From positions 682,001 through 746,000 of the forward strand of contig JARUPZ010000018.1 in the NCBI GenBank assembly GCA_031213475.1: DNA of 64,000 nucleotides, written 5' to 3'. A program made the translations under genes and the position numbers. The DNA comes from Nereocystis luetkeana. Its lineage: Eukaryota; Sar; Phaeophyceae; Laminariales; Laminariaceae. Of this stretch, positions 1 through 11,056 are shown piece after piece; the stretch's first letter is position 1; each line of letters begins with the position of its first letter. The notes under the pieces are model-generated. The model was given only the letters and a program-made list of their open reading frames with translations. It had not been told where the DNA came from and did no database searches.

Positions 1-770
1 TTTGACCATGCGGCCGTTTTTGACGCGTCCGCCGCGTCACTTTTGACGCGGTCGCTCCTCTGCTCTATTAGGACTACAGTCACGTTGTGCGGGGCAAACT
101 ACGTACAGTATAATTAATGTGGTCCGTCCCCCTAAATAAAACTAAAAACGGTGGTGCAGTCAGTGTCTACTGTATTGGGGGGCTGAGCCCTCTAGGACTG
201 CGCTTTCGTTGTGAAGCATTGTAGAAGTAGAGTCAGCTACATGGTTATGTACATAGTTACGTACATACAGTGCATGCAGCCAGAAAAGGGCGGACGCGAT
301 GTATTTTTCACGCTTCCGCGCTGACCGACCCTTTGCGCCGTGCTTGAAAACTGGAGAAATAACCCCCCAAGACCTAACCCCTCCCGTTCCTCTTCCCCCT
401 CCGCGCTTCCCTTTCCCCCTTCCTCGCCGTCGTCTCCCACCCTCCCCCCGCCCTCCCTTCCCCTCCCTTCCCTTCCCTCCCACGCCTCTTTTGAAACGGC
501 CATGGTGGCGGGCTATACATTTTACATCTAAACATTTTTACTTTCTTCATCTGTCTTGTCTGTCTTTCCATCTATATATCTATCTATCTGTCTATCTATC
601 TGTCTGTCTTTCTGTCTATATATCTATCTGTCTATCTATCTATCTATCTATCTATCTATATATCTATCTACCTATCTATATATCTGTCTATCTATCCATC
701 CCAGAACGGGGGCGACAATGCTAGCAGCACCACCCCACCCAGACGTGGTTTCATCTCCTTGGGGTGGCAG
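1..770. other. No gene resolved; simple-repeat-rich 5' flank of the WD40 gene
   Basis: The first 770 bases contain a C/T-rich tract (about 365-485) and a TATC/TGTC tetranucleotide tract (about 555-695). The upstream exon or exons of the WD40 gene must lie here or before the window, but I could not find one with a matching donor and phase. Long open frames here are by-products of the pyrimidine and tetranucleotide repeats. Confidence 0.6.
555..697. repeat. TATC/TGTC tetranucleotide microsatellite
   Basis: This is an imperfect run of TATC interspersed with TGTC units, ending about 75 bases before the first recognised WD40 exon. It looks like an ordinary intronic or upstream microsatellite. Confidence 0.9.
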
Positions 771-3362
771 GCGCCGGCGAGCGCAGGGGTGTTCAAGGCC
801 AAGGTGTTGGCGGGGCACCAGGGGGGCATCACGACGGCCTCGGCGCACCCTCGACGCGTGGAAGGGAAGCCTTGGCTGGCCATTAGTGGGTAAGATGTGG
901 CTAGGGCTGGGGGGGGGGACTAGAAGAGGCAGGGGGGGGGGGGGGGGGGGGGTCATGCATGGCCGTAGCCGTATGAGAGGCAGGAGGGGGGGGGGGGGGG
1001 AAGAGGTTGCTTTCATTTTTGCTTTTGTTTTTATGTTATGTAAAATCACTCTGTACCTATTGTTTTTATGTTATGTAAAATCACTCTGTACCTATTACGG
1101 GGGGCAATATTAAATAGGACCTACGCTGTACACAAAAACCTATATATTTCGCTATTTTTACTAACAATATCTGGTCCTATTTACTATGGTCCCCCGAAAT
1201 AGTTATTCTTACCATTTTAAGTATCTTGATATTGAGGGACGGAGTGGTATATGATATTATGCTATGTAAATCCCTTCAAAAGTGGTACGACGTACGCACT
1301 TGTTAAGATGTAGAGACGTGAGCTGTCAACACGTTATCCTGTCAAACCTATCGTGCGTTTTTACGGCAATATGTCAAGTACCATTCTTTCATTATTTTCA
1401 TACGTATGTACCTGGTATGTTAACCCTTTTAGGACCGTAGTCCCGTTTCGGGGGACAAATTACTGAGAATTCGAGTCGGGTGTCCCCGAAACGGGACTGC
1501 GGTTCTAAAAGGGCTATCATGTTGATATGCTGTATGTAGTACGTCAAGCTGTCAAAATGTAGGTGTCGCAAGACGTGTATGCGTCAACCAGTCAATCCAC
1601 GATGTTGTGTATGCCACGTCAATGTGTCTGTGCACTTGGTTGTAACAGTAGAAGGTTCCCCGAGGGCAGGCCATGCATTGCTTAACCCTTTTAGAACCGC
1701 AGCCCCGTTCTGGGGACAAACCAGTCAAATTTCAAGTAGTTTTGTCCCCAAACGGGACTGCGGTTCTAAGTGCAAATTATGAATATTGATAGTAAAAAAT
1801 TGTCAATCCGCCAATCCTTCAACTTTGTACATCCAGTACGTAATCCGTTCAAAAACGTACCCCGTCGAAATCCGCCGATCCGCCAACCCGTCAATCCTGC
1901 TATATTTCGCACTTAGTCTATCTGTCTATCTACAGATATATCTTCTAACAGTTCATCACCTGCCGTCATCGCATGCTGTGCAGGAATCCTGTCCTTTTTT
2001 ATTTTTTTGTTTATCGCCCCATGTATTATATTGCGTATCCAACCCAGGAAACCTGTCCGTTTTTTGTTTTCTTTTTCGTTTTCTTTTGTGTTTTCTTTTT
2101 TTGTTTTCTTTTTTTGTTTCGTTTTGTTTTTTGTTTTCTTTTTTTGTTTTCTTTTATTATCTTCTATTTTGCGTCCTTTTTTGATTTATTTTCCCTCTCA
2201 CGCCAATTTATAGTTGTATCTCAGATGCGGGGGTCACATAGCAGGGCTCTCCTCCCTCCCTCCCTCCACCCCTGCTCCCTCCCTCCTCACTCCGAGTACG
2301 GTTCGTGCCTCCACCTATAATCGCGAGAATAATCCGTTCAACCCCTTCTTTCCTCGTCGGCTCGCGTCTACTTCCGCCTTTACCCGAAAGCAAGCTACGC
2401 GCTCTCAGCAGTTGATTCCTTTTTCCATCTTTTTTCCCCCCCCTTTTTTTCCCTTTTTTTTCATTCTTTTTCCTTTTTTACACTTTTTTTTCATCTCTGG
2501 TTTTTCACTTTTTTGCAGCTTTTTTTTTTCACTTTTTTCCCCAACTTTTTGTTTTCACTTTTTTCCCCAACTTTTTTTTTTCACTTTTTCCCCCAACTTT
2601 TTTTTCATCTTTTTCCTCTTTTTCCTCTTTTTTAATTTGAAAATTAAGAAAAGTCTCACCACGCACTGTGGGATTCAAACTCTCACGGAATCTGTGATAT
2701 TAGTATGAATAGCATCGTTCGAGGGTTCTACTGAGCTGTCCGGGCGACAGGCTCTACCTGGAGCTTGCAGATCATGCGTTTCCCACTTGGCAACATGTGT
2801 TTACGGGGGACCATAGTATATATATAGCACCAAATTTTGTTGGTAAAAATATGGAAATGTATAGGTTTTTGTGTGCACCGTAGGTCCTATTTAATATGGT
2901 CCCCCGTAGTAGCTGCAGCAGCAACAACAACGACCACGCAACTACAGCAGCAGCTGCCTTTGTGTTGGCGGATCATACAAAGTAGTACATACGTAATCAC
3001 GAATCTATCTGCCGCGAAGTATCTGTGCGAGTACAGATCATGAAGAGTGGGAATCAACTGGCCTGCCCGAGGTTGTTGGCAGTCGAAATCAAATCGATCA
3101 TTTTTTTTGTGCATGCAATCCATCAGATTTCTCTGTGCTGTGATCGAGAACGAGCTGCTCGTTAAAACGATCCCGTCGAAAATCAAAACCGATATGAAAA
3201 CAGGGGAGAAGATAGCCAGGTGAGAATGTGGGACCTGAGGACCCGACGCTGCAAGGTCATCTTCACGGGCCACTCGAAGGCGGTGACGTGTCTCACGGCG
3301 CTTCGAGAGGACGGCAGCAACCTTATTCTCAGCGGGTCGAAGGTAAGGCAGAAGAGACACAC

Positions 3363-3406
<44 letters not shown>

Positions 3407-6400
3407 ACCATTGACCACGCATCTCTTTAGAGACAGCGGGGAGGGAGGGAGGGCGGGGCGCACTCATTTGTCGCTTGCCTTCGTCATTTGATCATTGACC
3501 ACGCATCCCTTTCGAGATGTGTGTGTGTGGGGGGGGGTTGTACTCGATATCATGCGTGACCGTAGTCGTCTGGCCATAGAGGCGGGTAGAGGGGATGGGG
3601 GGGGGGGGTGCTTACTACCCGGTATCATGCACGGCCGTAGTTGTAGGACGATAGGGGGGAGTGTACTCGATGTCATGCATGCCCGTAGTCGTATGACCGT
3701 AGACCCTCGCATCCCTACAACGCCGAGACGGGTCACGGGGGGGGGGGGGGCAGGGGGGCGGGGGGCACTCGTGCCATGCATGGCCGCATTCGTACGACCG
3801 TAGACCCTCGCACCCCTCAAGGGTCCCTGCTTGTTCTTCTTTTTTTCAGTGTAAAGGATAATATCGTATCGAAAGTTTCGATGTACGTACAACATTAGCA
3901 ACCCTAATAGGACCGCAGTCCCGTTTTGGGGACAAACTGCTAGGAATTTGAGTGGTTTGCCCCCAAAAGCGGGACTGCGGTCCTAAAGGGGTTGATGGTG
4001 GTTCCTCTATAGTGGCGATACACGCCAGCCAACACTATCGGCGCTATAGCGGCAACCGGCACTAAAGACTCGACCTTGTCCAACTATATAAGCAGCACTC
4101 TGTCCCTACATTGACCGTTTATATAGGTTTTTATACACTTTCAAAGAAAATGTTTCATCTCTTTAGAACCCTGCTGCTAGGTACGTGGGTGCATTCCTAC
4201 TGTATGTTCATCGGCGACTTGAAAATATTTCCAGGTAAACTAGAATCTCTCTTCTTTTTTTTCCGTTTTTTTTCCCTTTTTTTTTTTTTCTCTTTCTCTC
4301 TTTTCCCTCCCCTCGGACTGTTTTTCTGCACCAGGATTGCACGGTGCGCCTGTGGGACATCAACGAGGCCTCTGGGTGCAAAGCTCTCAGAAAGTTCTCC
4401 GGCCACGAGGGGTCTGTAGGGGTGAGAAGGGGAGGGGGGAGGGGGGAGGGGGGGGGGCGGGGGGGAAGAGCTTTGGAGAAAGTTAGGAAGGAAGCGTATG
4501 TATGTGGTGTGGACGAGAAGCTGGTGTTGGTGTTTTTTTTGTGTCGTTGTTGTTGTTGTTGTTGTTGTTGTTTTTGTTGTTGCTGCCTTTGGTGTTGGTG
4601 CTGCTGCTGTTGCTGTTGCTGTTGCTGTGTGGTGCTTATTGCTTGTTGTTCGGATTGTGTTGGTGTTGGTGTTGGTGTTTTTTTGCGTTGGTGTTGCTCT
4701 CGCTGCTTTCTTTGTTGGTGCTGTTGGTATTGGGGGTGTTGGTGGTGACGTTATTGCCGTCGTCGTTTTCGTTCTTGTTGCCGTTCGTTGCCTCTGTTTC
4801 TTGCTTCCTTCCGTCGACTGAAAACGCTCTCCTTCGGCACGATGGCCTGTGAAGAATAAACTGGAGCAGCGCGCTCAGCTCGCGTTGCGTCCCGGTTGAC
4901 GGACTGGCAATAAAATCAATCGTTATTACCCCCGATGCCCTCGAAGGCGGAGCGATCTCAGGCTCAAAGTTCCCTCCCTTCCCTCCCCTCCCTCTTCCTC
5001 CCTCCCCCCCCCCCCCCCCCCCCCCCGGCCTTCGCCTTCTCTACCCCAACGGCGCGACTCTATCCATGCCCATATTCTCAGTCCATCCTGAAGATCGGAC
5101 CGTTTGCGGCGGTGAGCTGTTCCAACGACCGGACGCTTCGGACATGGGACCACCGCGTGAAGGGTTCGGTGGGAGTGCTCAAGGGCCACGCCGGACCGGT
5201 CACATCTGTACAGGTACACGGTGCTATTCGTGGACAAGCGATACATGTACCGGTATATATGTTGACAATTATTTTTCAGCACGTAATTATTTTTGTTTTT
5301 GTTTTTTTTTGCACACGTGTTTTCGCCTTTCAAAATCAGACCCAGGAGCAGGGCAGTCTGTCTGCAGACACCATTGTCAGTCTTATTTACGGTATTGCTT
5401 TGCGCTTGTTTTCCGATAAATGTTTTGTTATTTGTTTTCTTGTCTGGCAGTGTTTTGTGTGTGTTTGTGTGTGTGTTTTTTTTTCTTTCGTTTTCGTTAT
5501 CGTACGGGGTACGAGTTTAGTTTTCCCCGTTGTCTCGTTGCCTGGTACTGCCTGGTGCTCGTACCTAAAAATCTCGCCGTATTTTGTTCGTGTACAAACA
5601 TATTCTGTCCCGCTCCTGTTCCGTTTATGGCCCTCGTTCCATCCCCATCGCCACTCCTCTTCCTCTTCCTCTTCCCCCCCCCCCGCCCCGCCCCGCCCCC
5701 CCCCCCCTCCGCCCCGCCACAGCAAATGCCTGCTAACCGCAGCATCTTGGCGAGCGGGTCCGCGGACGGCACGGTGATGATGTGGGATGTAAGAGCCACG
5801 GCAAGGGGGCCGACCCGAACGCTGAGGGGCCATCGGGACCGGGTGACCGGCCTGTTGGCGAGCGGTGGCAGCGTGTACTCGTGCAGCGAGGTGCGTCGTG
5901 TTTTTGTTTTTCTCCTAGACGAAAGGTGTATGTATGCACCTACGATGTCCACTTTTTTTTTTTTACGCTTAACCCCTTTAGAACCGCAGTCCCGTTTTGG
6001 GGACAAACTACTTGAAAATTGACTGGTTTGTCCCCAAAACGGGACTGCGGTTTTTTAAAGGGCTAATAATTCGAAACGCTCCTTTTATTTCGGAACAAGA
6101 AAAAAAAAGCTGGAAAAAAATAGAAAGAGTTGTATCGTATGTATATTAAATACCTGGTACCTGGTATGTTATTTGTATGCATGTCTGGCATGTGTGCACA
6201 TATATTGTGGCATGTGTTATGTGTGTCACCGTACTTGGTATGTGCATGTATTCTGCTGCTGCTGTTGTTGTCGTTGGGTAGGCGTGGGATTGTTGTTGTT
6301 GGCCTTTTAGTGAGTGGGCTTGTCCTTTTTACGCAGACTTGGCCTGTTATTAGCCTCGGCTTCGAGCGCAGCCATTGGGCATGGCCGTGGGCGCAGCCTT

Positions 6401-6822
6401 TGTTCTGTTCTGATTGGGGGGCGTGTCAGGAAGGAGGAAACGAGACAAACGTTTAGTTGCAGCAGCCCACCCCCATCCCACCCACACCCCACCCCACCCC
6501 ACTTCACCCCACCCTCCCCGACGTACAGGACGCTTCCATGCACGAGTGGGAATGGGAAACCGGCGAACTTAAGAGCAAGTTTTTCGGGAACAAGGGCCGA
6601 GCCGGGGGGGGTGGCGGCGGCGGAGGCAGCAGTCGAGGCAATGGCGGAGGAGGAATCTCTTGTGTGGCGGCAACGGGGTCGGTTGTGCTGACGGCAGGGT
6701 GGGACAAGACTGTCCGGATGTGGCCCAGGTCGGCACCAGCACCGCAGTCGGCGGCGGCGGTGGCGGCTGCCGCTGCCGCGGCGGCCGCGAGTGCGCTAGC
6801 GCCGGGAGGGCGGCGACGGTAA
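771..6822 (+). CDS. WD40-repeat protein, C-terminal six exons (5' end unresolved)
   Basis: Six exons join with agreeing phases: 771-889, 3216-3342, 4335-4421, 5082-5213, 5723-5890 and 6529-6822 (stop TAA). All introns are GT-AG and the visible coding length is about 309 codons. The translation shows successive beta-propeller blades: AGHQGGITTASAHP, then VRMWDL with FTGHSKAVTCL, VRLWDI with FSGHEGSVG, LRTWDH with LKGHAGPVTSV, VMMWDV with LRGHRDRVTGL, a degenerate blade (MHEWEWETGEL), and VRMWPR. The propeller is therefore nearly or fully seven-bladed and probably acts as a protein-interaction scaffold. The last exon has a Gly-rich loop and an Ala-rich tail that look like simple-repeat insertions. 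No ATG is seen in frame in the first exon, so the N-terminus lies upstream. WD40 membership is secure; the subfamily is unknown. Confidence 0.88.
1092..1202. mobile_element. Family A MITE in WD40 intron
   Basis: This 110-bp element has the left terminus TATTACGGGGGGCAATATTAA and the right terminus CTATTTACTATGGTCCCCCG, which are inverted-repeat partners. Immediately upstream (1027-1095) a ~36-bp sequence is duplicated in tandem, and the element abuts the second copy. The family is described in the findings. Confidence 0.8.
1421..1516. mobile_element. Family B inverted-repeat element in WD40 intron
   Basis: This ~95-bp near-palindrome starts TTAACCCTTTTAGGACC and ends with the complementary GGTTCTAAAAGGG. 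The arms contain the family core around CCCGTTT and GGGG. It lies in the first WD40 intron. Other copies are at 1682, 3900, 5969, 17648 and 23793. Confidence 0.8.
1682..1771. mobile_element. Family B inverted-repeat element
   Basis: It begins TTAACCCTTTTAGAACCGCA and ends in the reverse complement of the core (GGGACTGCGGTTCTAA). It is the second copy within 200 bases of the first, in the same intron. Confidence 0.78.
2400..2635. repeat. T-rich tract with degenerate ~20-bp tandem unit
   Basis: A long pyrimidine (T-dominated) tract repeats the pattern CACTTTTTTCCCCAACTTTT several times between about 2500 and 2610. A similar T/TTTTG-rich tract lies at 2060-2180. Both are in the first recognised WD40 intron. 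Confidence 0.75.
2650..2760 (-). tRNA. tRNA-like remnant (possible tRNA-derived SINE head)
   Basis: On the minus strand there is an A-box-like CAGCTCAGTAGA and, about 57 bases later, a B-box-like GTTTGAATCCC inside a good T-arm (GTGAG pairing with CCCAC). This order and spacing match a type II tRNA. The acceptor stem does not pair and the D-stem is imperfect, so I read it as a decayed tRNA or the head of a tRNA-derived SINE, not a working tRNA gene. Confidence 0.3.
2801..2912. mobile_element. Family A MITE
   Basis: Left end TTACGGGGGACCATAGTATA and right end TTAATATGGTCCCCCGTAGT are inverted partners, with the family's AT-rich middle (AAATATTG-like, then TATAGGTTTTTGTGTG). It ends about 300 bases before WD40 exon 3216-3342. 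Confidence 0.8.
3364..3402. repeat. GA dinucleotide microsatellite
   Basis: A run of GA repeats starts just after the donor of WD40 exon 3216-3342. Confidence 0.9.
3405..3815. repeat. Mosaic of dispersed-repeat fragments and poly-G tracts
   Basis: Fragments of two dispersed modules alternate with G-runs. One carries GACCACGCATCCCTTTCGAGA next to a CAAATGAGTAC-like end. The other carries CATGCATGGCCGTAGTCGTA and ACCCTCGCATCCC. Fuller copies are at 20523-20812 and 32170-32456. The stretch is intronic in the WD40 gene. Confidence 0.7.
3899..3994. mobile_element. Family B inverted-repeat element
   Basis: The left arm AACCCTAATAGGACCGCAGT and the right arm ACTGCGGTCCTAAAGGGGTT are near-perfect inverted partners around a short asymmetric centre. 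It lies in the intron before WD40 exon 4335-4421. Confidence 0.8.
4540..4830. repeat. GTT/GCT-type trinucleotide-rich tract
   Basis: A degenerate TTG/CTG trinucleotide region in the WD40 intron gives long open frames of Val, Leu or Cys in three frames. These are repeat artefacts. Confidence 0.85.
5969..6064. mobile_element. Family B inverted-repeat element
   Basis: Begins TTAACCCCTTTAGAACCGCA and ends with a slightly degraded complement (GGGACTGCGGTTTTTTAAAG). It is the fourth family B copy in the WD40 introns. Confidence 0.8.
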
Positions 6823-8108
6823 CCAACGGCGTTTTTTACAGCGGGGGGGACGGGGGGGGGAGGGGGGGGGAGGGGGGGGGGGGGGGGGGCGTTGGTGGTG
6901 GTGGTGATAGTGGCGCGGGTGCTGCTTGCGCTGGCGCTGATGTTTGCTGCTGATACCTCCGGACGGAGATGATGCTACTGCTGCTGACATGAGAAGTGTC
7001 GCTGGTGACGCGAATGCTACTGCCGTTCATGCCTGTTGATGCGGATGATATTGATGCTGATGTTGCTGTCGCTGCTGCTGACGACGGTCGAGCAAGCGGC
7101 GCTATAATCCGTGGGGGAGGGGGGCGGGGCGTCCTACGTCAGCTAAGGCCCCCACGGCCAGCCTCTTTTTTCCAGCCGTTGCGGTCTTGCAGACGGGTAT
7201 GGTACGAAGCGTCTTCGGCGGCGTATTCCGCAAAAACAAACGAGAACGCGGTGTTTGCGGTCGTGGTGGTGACGATGATGGCGATTTTCTGATTGGGACG
7301 GACACGACAGGCACCGTTTTTTTATCTCTCTTGGTTCATGTGTTTCTGTGTCGTAAATCGTCCGTCTGGTAAACAAAACAAAAATGTCGGTTCTCGCTCC
7401 CGCACCACTTCCCTCTCCCGCCGCCCTTACTTTCGCCGATTGCTGTAGTGTACTTCTCTCGTACCTATTTTTAGCGTCTGGATATGAAGCGACAGAAGCA
7501 GCGTGAAGTAGATACGTGTACACGTGGCGTTTTGCTTTTGCTTTTGGGTGGATCTTTTACTCTGAAAGCGGCCTGTTCTTTCGGCAACTGTATTTGTGGA
7601 GTTCGTTCGCTGTGTTTTGTGCCTGTTTTGTGGTGGGAGGCGATATTTGATAATGTTGATTGATATTGCACGTTTTCTCTCTCTCTCTCTCTCTCTTTCT
7701 TTCTCTCTTTTTTCGGTTTCTTTTTCTTTTTCTTCGTTTTTTGTTTTTCGCTCGCCGGGAGGTGTTTTGGTTCGGTCCCATTCCGTTCAGCTCAATTCTT
7801 GAGGTGTTTTATTGCCCGATATTGGCGGTGTTTGCGTATTTTTGGTCAAGCATTGCGGGAGTATCATAGTAGTAGTATAGTAGTAGTAAGCGAACGACCC
7901 GCGGCTAAAAGTCCCTCTTCCTTCCTTCCGTCTGCAGTGCGGAACAGGAGGAGTTAGAGGGGAGGGAGGCGGAGTGGACGAACCGAAAACGAAGTAATAT
8001 GAATCGAAAAAATGAAAAAACATGAAAAAAATGCTGTAGTGCTGCAATTCTATAATATTGACCGACATGTCTGATCATAGTAGACACCCGGACATCCGTT
8101 CATATCTA
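6823..8108. other. Intergenic, no gene seen (WD40 3' flank)
   Basis: Contents are G-homopolymer runs (6840-6890), GCT/GAT-rich trinucleotide sequence (6890-7090) and a CT microsatellite (7675-7700). No exon with paired splice sites was found. The WD40 gene (+) and the 75-residue gene (-) converge on this interval, so it should hold both 3' UTRs. Confidence 0.5.
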
Positions 8109-10272
8109 TCAGACAAAGGCAGCAGGGCACACCGCCGAGATGACCTCATTCATGCGAGCGTCCAGCCTTCAAAAATTAAGCAGCACACCGGGAAACATCA
8201 CGGCAAAAGACAATATATATCGTTGGCGCTTGCTCTACTGTAGTAATCCACTGATGAGTTTCGATTCGGTTCCCTCTTGTGTTCCTGTAGTATGTTTTTG
8301 TTGTCACAGAAACTTGAAACTATTAAATAGTGTTGACTGCGCATACTACCGCAGTACGTACCTGGTAGGTGGTGCTCTACTGTTAATAATACTTTCTTGT
8401 CCTGTCCACCCTGTGCCATACGTGGTGCTTCGTACTCGAATGCATGACTATATTTTGTTTCCTTTCGAGTTGGTATTTATGGTGTTTCATGTTTTTTTTT
8501 TGTTTTGGAACGAGACGCTTACTCTCCTGTTATGCGTACTGGAATGTGATTGTGGTCGCGCGCTAAAACTGTAGGGGCATCAAGCTGACAACGTGAGAAC
8601 ATCACCATCATTTTCCTCCATGCGAAGGGGTTTACTTTTTGCCATGAAGATACATCGTGGTTCTCCTCGAAATCAGCCCCGGGGCGGGGGGGGGGAGATG
8701 CTTGCTATTCAAGCGTTCGTATGTATTCCCCCTATGTTTTGCTGCTGAGCCGCTGAACAAGAACTCCACTCGGTACCGCTTCGGTTTGGTGCCCGCTGTT
8801 TTCCTCGTGTTTGCCCTTTCTTTTTTCAAGTTTTTTTTTTTTAATTGGTAGAAAAACCTGAAGGGTTCTATTGGTTACCAGGTGTGTATGTCAAGCCCAC
8901 CCGCAGCCAAACCTCTCGATGACTCGGATCTGCACCTCGTTCGTGGCTGTCCTCTGCTGCCGCGGCAACTCCTTGATGGTTTGCTCCAAGGCTTTCGGTC
9001 TGGACTCAATAATAAGAATGCACTCTGCTGCAAGGTTTCCCGTCTTTTTCCGTCCAGACTCAATGAAAGCTGGCTCTCAGGTTACCGTCTGGACTAGATG
9101 AATCCCACAAACTACCGGTACTTCGTATAGATTTGTCGACGCCTTTTCTTAAAATTATTTTTTTAAAGGCCGATTCTTAACCCCGATTATCGCGATATCT
9201 CGACTCCAACTTTCGCGATTTCTTGACCCCGAATAGCACGATTTCTTGACCCCGAATATCACGATTTCTTGACCCCGAATATCACGATTTCTTGACCGAG
9301 AATACTCTGCTTTATTGACCCCGAATATCACTATTTCTTGACCTCGCGATATCTCGACCCCGATTATCGTGATTTCTCGACCTCGATTATCACGATTGCT
9401 CGACCCCGATTATCGCTATTTCTTGATCCCGATTATCGCGACTTCTCGACTTCGATTGTTGTGATTTCTTGACCCCGACTGAATTAGGTGATTTCTTGAC
9501 CCCGACTGAATAAGGTGATTTCTTGACCCCGACTGAATAAGGTGATTTCTTGACCCCGATTATCGCGATTTCTAGATCCCGATTATCGCGATTTCTCGAC
9601 TTCGATTATAGTGATTTCTCGACCCCGACTGAATTAGGTGATTTCTTGACCCCCGATTATCGTGATTTCTTGACCCCGATTATCGCGATTTCTTGATCCC
9701 GGTTTATTGTGATTTCTTGACCGCGATCATCGTGATTTCTTGACCCCCGATTATCGCGATTTCTTGACCGTACTTTTTCAATCTACCGCGTACCGATCAA
9801 GCAGAGATTCTCGAACCACGTGCGAGAATCGGCGGGAGCGTAACCTTCAACGGTGCGGCCGCAAGCAGGCGGTAGTAGCTGAGGCAGACACAGGTCGTCT
9901 ACACCAAGCCGCACCTTTCTGTTGGACGCCAAAATTTTGGCTGAAGGAGTGTTTATTGCAACGAAATTCCGCTGAAGATATTGTCCCGCAGCAGAACGAG
10001 TACAGTGCAACCGAGCTTCCGCCACACGACAAACACCAAAAGGGGTTATTAATAGCTTCGCCCAAATCAGCACATCGACGCACCACACGATATCTCACTA
10101 CCGAGGTCAGCTTCGGCATCACATTAATATGCAGTTCGGTGTGCAACTCCTTCGCAGGCGGTATGTCTTGGATACTCCTGTCGAACCCCTCTCCCCTCCA
10201 CCCATGCACCCCTTTACCGCACCGATGAGGCTGTTCTAAAAACCCTTGGGCCTGAAGTACTTGCTTGCCCAT
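8109..10272 (-). CDS. Small three-exon gene, 75-residue helical protein, unassigned
   Basis: Exons are 10272-10218 (ATG), 9027-8913 and 8166-8109 (stop TGA). Phases agree at both junctions (1 then 2), giving 76 codons including the stop. The start MGKQVLQAQGFLEQPHRC sits in a good context (GAGATGG). The donor GCG/gtaaag is followed by acceptors after ccttgcag and tttgaag. The middle of the protein (ALEQTIKELPRQ, then NEVQIRVIERLDARMNEVI) should form a long amphipathic helix or short coiled coil. There is no signal peptide or membrane segment. I do not recognise the family; small coiled-coil subunits of larger complexes have this size. The donor of the middle exon (gtttgg) is weak; reading through it instead ends at a stop 7 codons later. 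Intron 1 holds the 23/27-bp satellite. Confidence 0.5.
9170..9772. repeat. 23/27-bp satellite array
   Basis: About 25 head-to-tail units start with TTGACCCCGA. One type (23 bp) continues TTATCGCGATTTC; the other (27 bp) continues CTGAATTAGGTGATTTC. The 23-bp type carries the self-complementary ATCGCGAT. Types are interspersed, with blocks of the 27-bp type around 9475-9560. The array lies wholly within intron 1 of the 75-residue gene and ends ~450 bases from its first exon. Confidence 0.9.
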
Positions 10273-10425
10273 CTCTCGAAACAAAAATACAACTATTATT
10301 ATACAGCAGCGCGGGTATCATACCAGGTACCACGTGAACAATGCCGTTGAAATAACAAACAAACACTACTGTAGTAGTGTACGCTCTCCCTCCAGACACC
10401 CCGGTTTTATCATACCACAGAGGCA

Positions 10426-10544
10426 CTATTACGGGGGACCATGTTAAATAGGACCTATGGTACCGACAAAAAAACTACCAGGTATATATTTCGCCATGTT
10501 TACGAACAACATTCGGTCCTATTTACTATGGTCCCCCATAATAG
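10426..10544. mobile_element. Family A MITE
   Basis: Left end CTATTACGGGGGACCATGTT; right end CTATTTACTATGGTCCCCCA. The middle contains TACCAGGTATATATTTCGCC. It is flanked on both sides by TA, consistent with a TA target duplication. Confidence 0.82.
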
Positions 10545-10840
10545 ACGCACAAAAACGCGGCCTTGGTCCAAAGCGCGCGCATGATTCACGGTTCATTAGT
10601 TCCCGTATCACACAACACATGCTCGTCCCGGTATACAACGGTACGTGGTGCCAGCGTGCCGGTTATATATTACCAGGTACCTGGTACATGGTACGCACGT
10701 GCAAGTAGGGCAAGGTGACTCAGAATACGCCAAGAAGTTTGATTGTGTTCGCAGATTGCAAGCAAACAAATAAAAATAAAATAAATACTTTGACGCTTTG
10801 CTGTATAAAGTACGTGCGTACTGGCGCCAGTCAGCCTGTA

Positions 10841-11056
10841 CTATTACGGGGGATCATGGTAAACAGGACCAAATATTGTTATTACGGGGGGCCATAGTTA
10901 ACAGGACCAAATATTGTTAGAAACAATTGTTAAACATATAGGTGTTTATGTGTACCATAGGTCCTGTTAACTATGCCCCCCCGTAATAGTAAAAAAAGCA
11001 AAATATACAGGTTTTTGTGTGTACCCTAGGTCCTATTTAGTATGGTCCCCCGTATT
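10841..11056. mobile_element. Nested pair of family A MITEs
   Basis: An inner complete element (10882-10986, TTACGGGGGGCCATAGTTAA to its complement ending CCCCCCGTAA) has inserted into an older one. The outer element's left part runs 10841-10881 and its right part 10987-11056. The inner copy is bracketed by TA at 10880-10881 and 10987-10988. Removing it with one TA restores the usual family sequence ATTGTTAGTAAAAA. This gives direct evidence of a two-base TA target duplication. Confidence 0.85.

Noticed and set aside
9740-10284. Long open frames on both strands over the first exon of the 75-residue gene
   Set aside because: No splice support, no recognisable domain, and they overlap a better-supported short exon.
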